Shown one piece after another: positions 5,238 to 7,094 of a stretch of 7,094 nucleotides of DNA. Position 1 is the first letter of the stretch. Each line of letters starts with the position of its first letter. A program made the translations under genes and the position numbers. Source of the DNA: Verrucomicrobiales bacterium (GTDB lineage Bacteria > Verrucomicrobiota > Verrucomicrobiia > Verrucomicrobiales > Verrucomicrobiaceae); NCBI GenBank assembly GCA_003453085.1, contig DMMK01000159.1, positions 1 to 7,094 on the forward strand, read 5' to 3'. The notes beneath the pieces were generated by a model, which ran no database searches, was not told the DNA's origin, and saw nothing but the letters and a program-made list of their open reading frames with translations.

Positions 5238-7094
5238 GTGAAGTTTTCCCTTTTCATTCCCTGCCTCCTCATCGTCCCCGCTGCTTCGGCGGCGGTGGAG
5301 CTATCGTTTGAAAAAGACATCCGCCCCATCCTGAAGGCACACTGCTTTCATTGCCATGGCGAGGACGGCCACACCAAAGGCGACCTGGATGTGCGGCTGA
5401 AACGCTTCCTGGAAAAAGGCGGAGAATCCGGCCCTTCCATCATCCCCGGCAAACCTCATGAGAGCCTGCTGCTGGAGATGGTGAAAAAGGGCGAGATGCC
5501 CAAGGCCGACAAAAAGCTGAAACCTGAGGAAGTCGCCAAAATCGAGCAGTGGATCACCCAGGGAGCGAAGACAGTGCGGCCGGAGCCGGAGAACATCACG
5601 GGCCCCTTCATCACCGAGGAAGAGCGCGCCTGGTGGTCCTTCCAGCCCATCCGTCGCAGCCCGGTGCCACCGATGAAAGGGCCCGGCAATGCCGTGGATG
5701 CCTTCATTCAGGCGCAGCTCGCCCAGGCCAAACTCGCGCCCGCACCGGAGGCTGACCGCATCACCTTGATCCGCCGCGCCTTCTTTGACCTCATCGGCCT
5801 GCCGCCGACCACGGATCAAGTTCAGGCCTTTGTGAACGACCCACGCCCGGATGCCTATGCGCGCCTGATTGATGACCTCCTGCAATCCCCGCAATACGGC
5901 GAACGCTGGGGCCGGCACTGGCTGGATGTGGTGGGTTATGCCGACAGCGAAGGCTATAACGATACCGACACGCCGCGCGACACGGCCTGGCGATATCGCG
6001 ACTACGTGATCCGCGCCTTCAACGCGGACAAGCCCTTCGATGCCTTCATCCGCGAACAGCTCGCCGGCGATGAAATGATCCCCATGCCGCCGAAGGACCT
6101 CACCGCCGAGCAGAAGGACAAGCTCATCGCCACGGGCTACTTGCGCATGGCCCCCGATGGCACCGGCAGCCGCAATGACGATGCCGACCTCGCCAAAAAC
6201 AGCGTGCTGACGGAGACTGTCAAGATTGTCTCCAGCTCCCTGCTGGGCATGACCGTGGGCTGCGCCGAGTGCCATGACCATCGTTATGATCCCATCCCAC
6301 AGGTGGACTTCTACAAGCTGCGCGCGCTCTTTGAGCCCGGCATGGACTGGAAGAAATGGCGCGACCCCCGGCAGCGCGAAATTTCCCTGCTGAGTGAAAA
6401 GGAAAAGGCCATCTCCGCCGAGCTGGAGAAAGAAGCCAAGGTGATTGAAGCCGATGTACAGCCCAAGCTGGTCGAGCTCCAGACCTGGGTGTTTGAGCAG
6501 GAACTCCAAAAGATCCCCGAAGACAAACGTGCCTACGCCAAGACCGCCGGGCTGCAATGGCAGCAGGACAAGAACAAGCTTGATACCGAGCAGAAGAAGT
6601 ACCTCGAAGACAACCCCTTCCTGAAAGTGGCTGCCAATGCCGGGGCGCTGAACCTTTTCCTGAATAACTACAAGCGTGACAAAGAATTGGCCGACTTCCT
6701 GGCGGACAATGCGGCCCGCGCCAAGGCCATCCGCGACCGCAAGCCCAAGGAGGAAACCGTCCGAGCCTTTGGCGAACCAGTGGCATATGGCAACAAGACC
6801 GCCCTGCCGACCACGCTGGTCTTCATGCGCGGCAACCGCAACACCCCCGGCCCTGCCGTGAACCCAGGAGATCTCACCATCCTGCGGCCAGAACAGCCCA
6901 TTGAATTCCCTGCCGATGACCGTGCCCTGCCCACCACCGGACGTCGTCTGGCCTACGCCCAGCATCTGACGAATGGAAAGCATCCCCTGCTGGCCCGCGT
7001 GCTGGTGAACCGCTTTTGGCTGCACCACTTTGGCCGCGGCCTGGTGAATACGCCCGGTGACTTCGGCACCCAGGGAGAACAGCCCACGCATCGG
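5238..7094 (+). CDS. PSCyt1-DUF1549-DUF1553 planctomycete-type cytochrome protein, partial at 3' end
   Basis: An open frame of 619 codons runs to the right edge without a stop. Residues 1-18 ([18 protein letters not shown]) are a Sec signal peptide. A planctomycete cytochrome c domain (PSCyt1) follows, with a CxxCH heme site at Cys36-His40 and Met87 in GEMPK as a possible axial ligand. The DUF1549 (PSCyt2) domain covers about 150-365 with [23 protein letters not shown] and a second CxxCH at 342-346 ([19 protein letters not shown]). A charged, helix-rich, probably coiled-coil stretch spans about 380-510. DUF1553 (PSD1) begins near 568 ([32 protein letters not shown]) and is cut by the window. 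Such proteins are usually 700-1,100 aa and often precede a DUF1501 gene. They are exported, probably heme-binding, of unproven function and often linked by context to polysaccharide breakdown. GTG 5238 was chosen for the signal peptide; a TTG at 5232 is the alternative. No good Shine-Dalgarno is visible. Confidence 0.93.
   Translation, partial: MKFSLFIPCLLIVPAASAAVELSFEKDIRPILKAHCFHCHGEDGHTKGDLDVRLKRFLEKGGESGPSIIPGKPHESLLLEMVKKGEMPKADKKLKPEEVAKIEQWITQGAKTVRPEPENITGPFITEEERAWWSFQPIRRSPVPPMKGPGNAVDAFIQAQLAQAKLAPAPEADRITLIRRAFFDLIGLPPTTDQVQAFVNDPRPDAYARLIDDLLQSPQYGERWGRHWLDVVGYADSEGYNDTDTPRDTAWRYRDYVIRAFNADKPFDAFIREQLAGDEMIPMPPKDLTAEQKDKLIATGYLRMAPDGTGSRNDDADLAKNSVLTETVKIVSSSLLGMTVGCAECHDHRYDPIPQVDFYKLRALFEPGMDWKKWRDPRQREISLLSEKEKAISAELEKEAKVIEADVQPKLVELQTWVFEQELQKIPEDKRAYAKTAGLQWQQDKNKLDTEQKKYLEDNPFLKVAANAGALNLFLNNYKRDKELADFLADNAARAKAIRDRKPKEETVRAFGEPVAYGNKTALPTTLVFMRGNRNTPGPAVNPGDLTILRPEQPIEFPADDRALPTTGRRLAYAQHLTNGKHPLLARVLVNRFWLHHFGRGLVNTPGDFGTQGEQPTHR

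Noticed and set aside
5301..7091. 596-codon open frame on the minus strand
   Set aside because: It lies fully antisense to the PSCyt1-DUF1549-DUF1553 gene, whose plus-strand protein has a signal peptide, two CxxCH sites and family motifs. The minus-strand translation is low-complexity Gly/Val/Leu/His-rich, as expected from GC-rich codon bias.

Overview
The window reads as a piece of a chromosome from a GC-rich, Gram-negative member of the PVC superphylum, most likely a verrucomicrobium (Prosthecobacter/Verrucomicrobium-like). The taxonomic guess is inference. It rests on a secreted protein combining planctomycete-type cytochrome domains (PSCyt1, DUF1549, DUF1553), which is largely confined to Planctomycetes and Verrucomicrobia, on a run of exported hydrolases, and on coding GC of about 60%. 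I see no phage, plasmid, CRISPR, rRNA or tRNA signal.

Layout. The first ~73 bases hold what may be the end of an upstream gene, possibly nuoB. Then come nuoC (74-643, +), a secreted sialate O-acetylesterase-type SASA hydrolase (703-2253, +) and, convergent with it and only 18 bp away, a secreted YtcJ-type amidohydrolase (2272-3972, -). An 88-bp divergent gap leads to a secreted SMP-30/gluconolactonase-like beta-propeller (4061-5035, +). Five bases after its stop lies an 81-bp near-perfect inverted repeat (5041-5121). After a short AT-richer spacer, a large PSCyt1-DUF1549-DUF1553 protein starts at a GTG (5238) and runs off the right edge of the window.

How the genes fit together. NuoC belongs to respiratory complex I at the cytoplasmic face of the inner membrane. 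It is followed by an unrelated gene, so the nuo genes are probably dispersed or the cluster ends here. The other four proteins all carry Sec-type signal peptides and should act in the periplasm or outside the cell. A carbohydrate esterase, a lactonase-like propeller and a PSCyt/DUF1549/DUF1553 protein are commonly found together in PVC genomes rich in polysaccharide-degradation genes. Nothing here proves a shared pathway: the four genes are not in one operon (strands +, -, +, +).

The window is mostly ordinary. The most noteworthy non-coding element is the 27-bp-arm inverted repeat after the SMP-30 gene, which looks like a dispersed REP/MITE-type element or an mRNA 3'-end structure. None of the five genes has a clear Shine-Dalgarno sequence at its start. 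I found no convincing new biological system.
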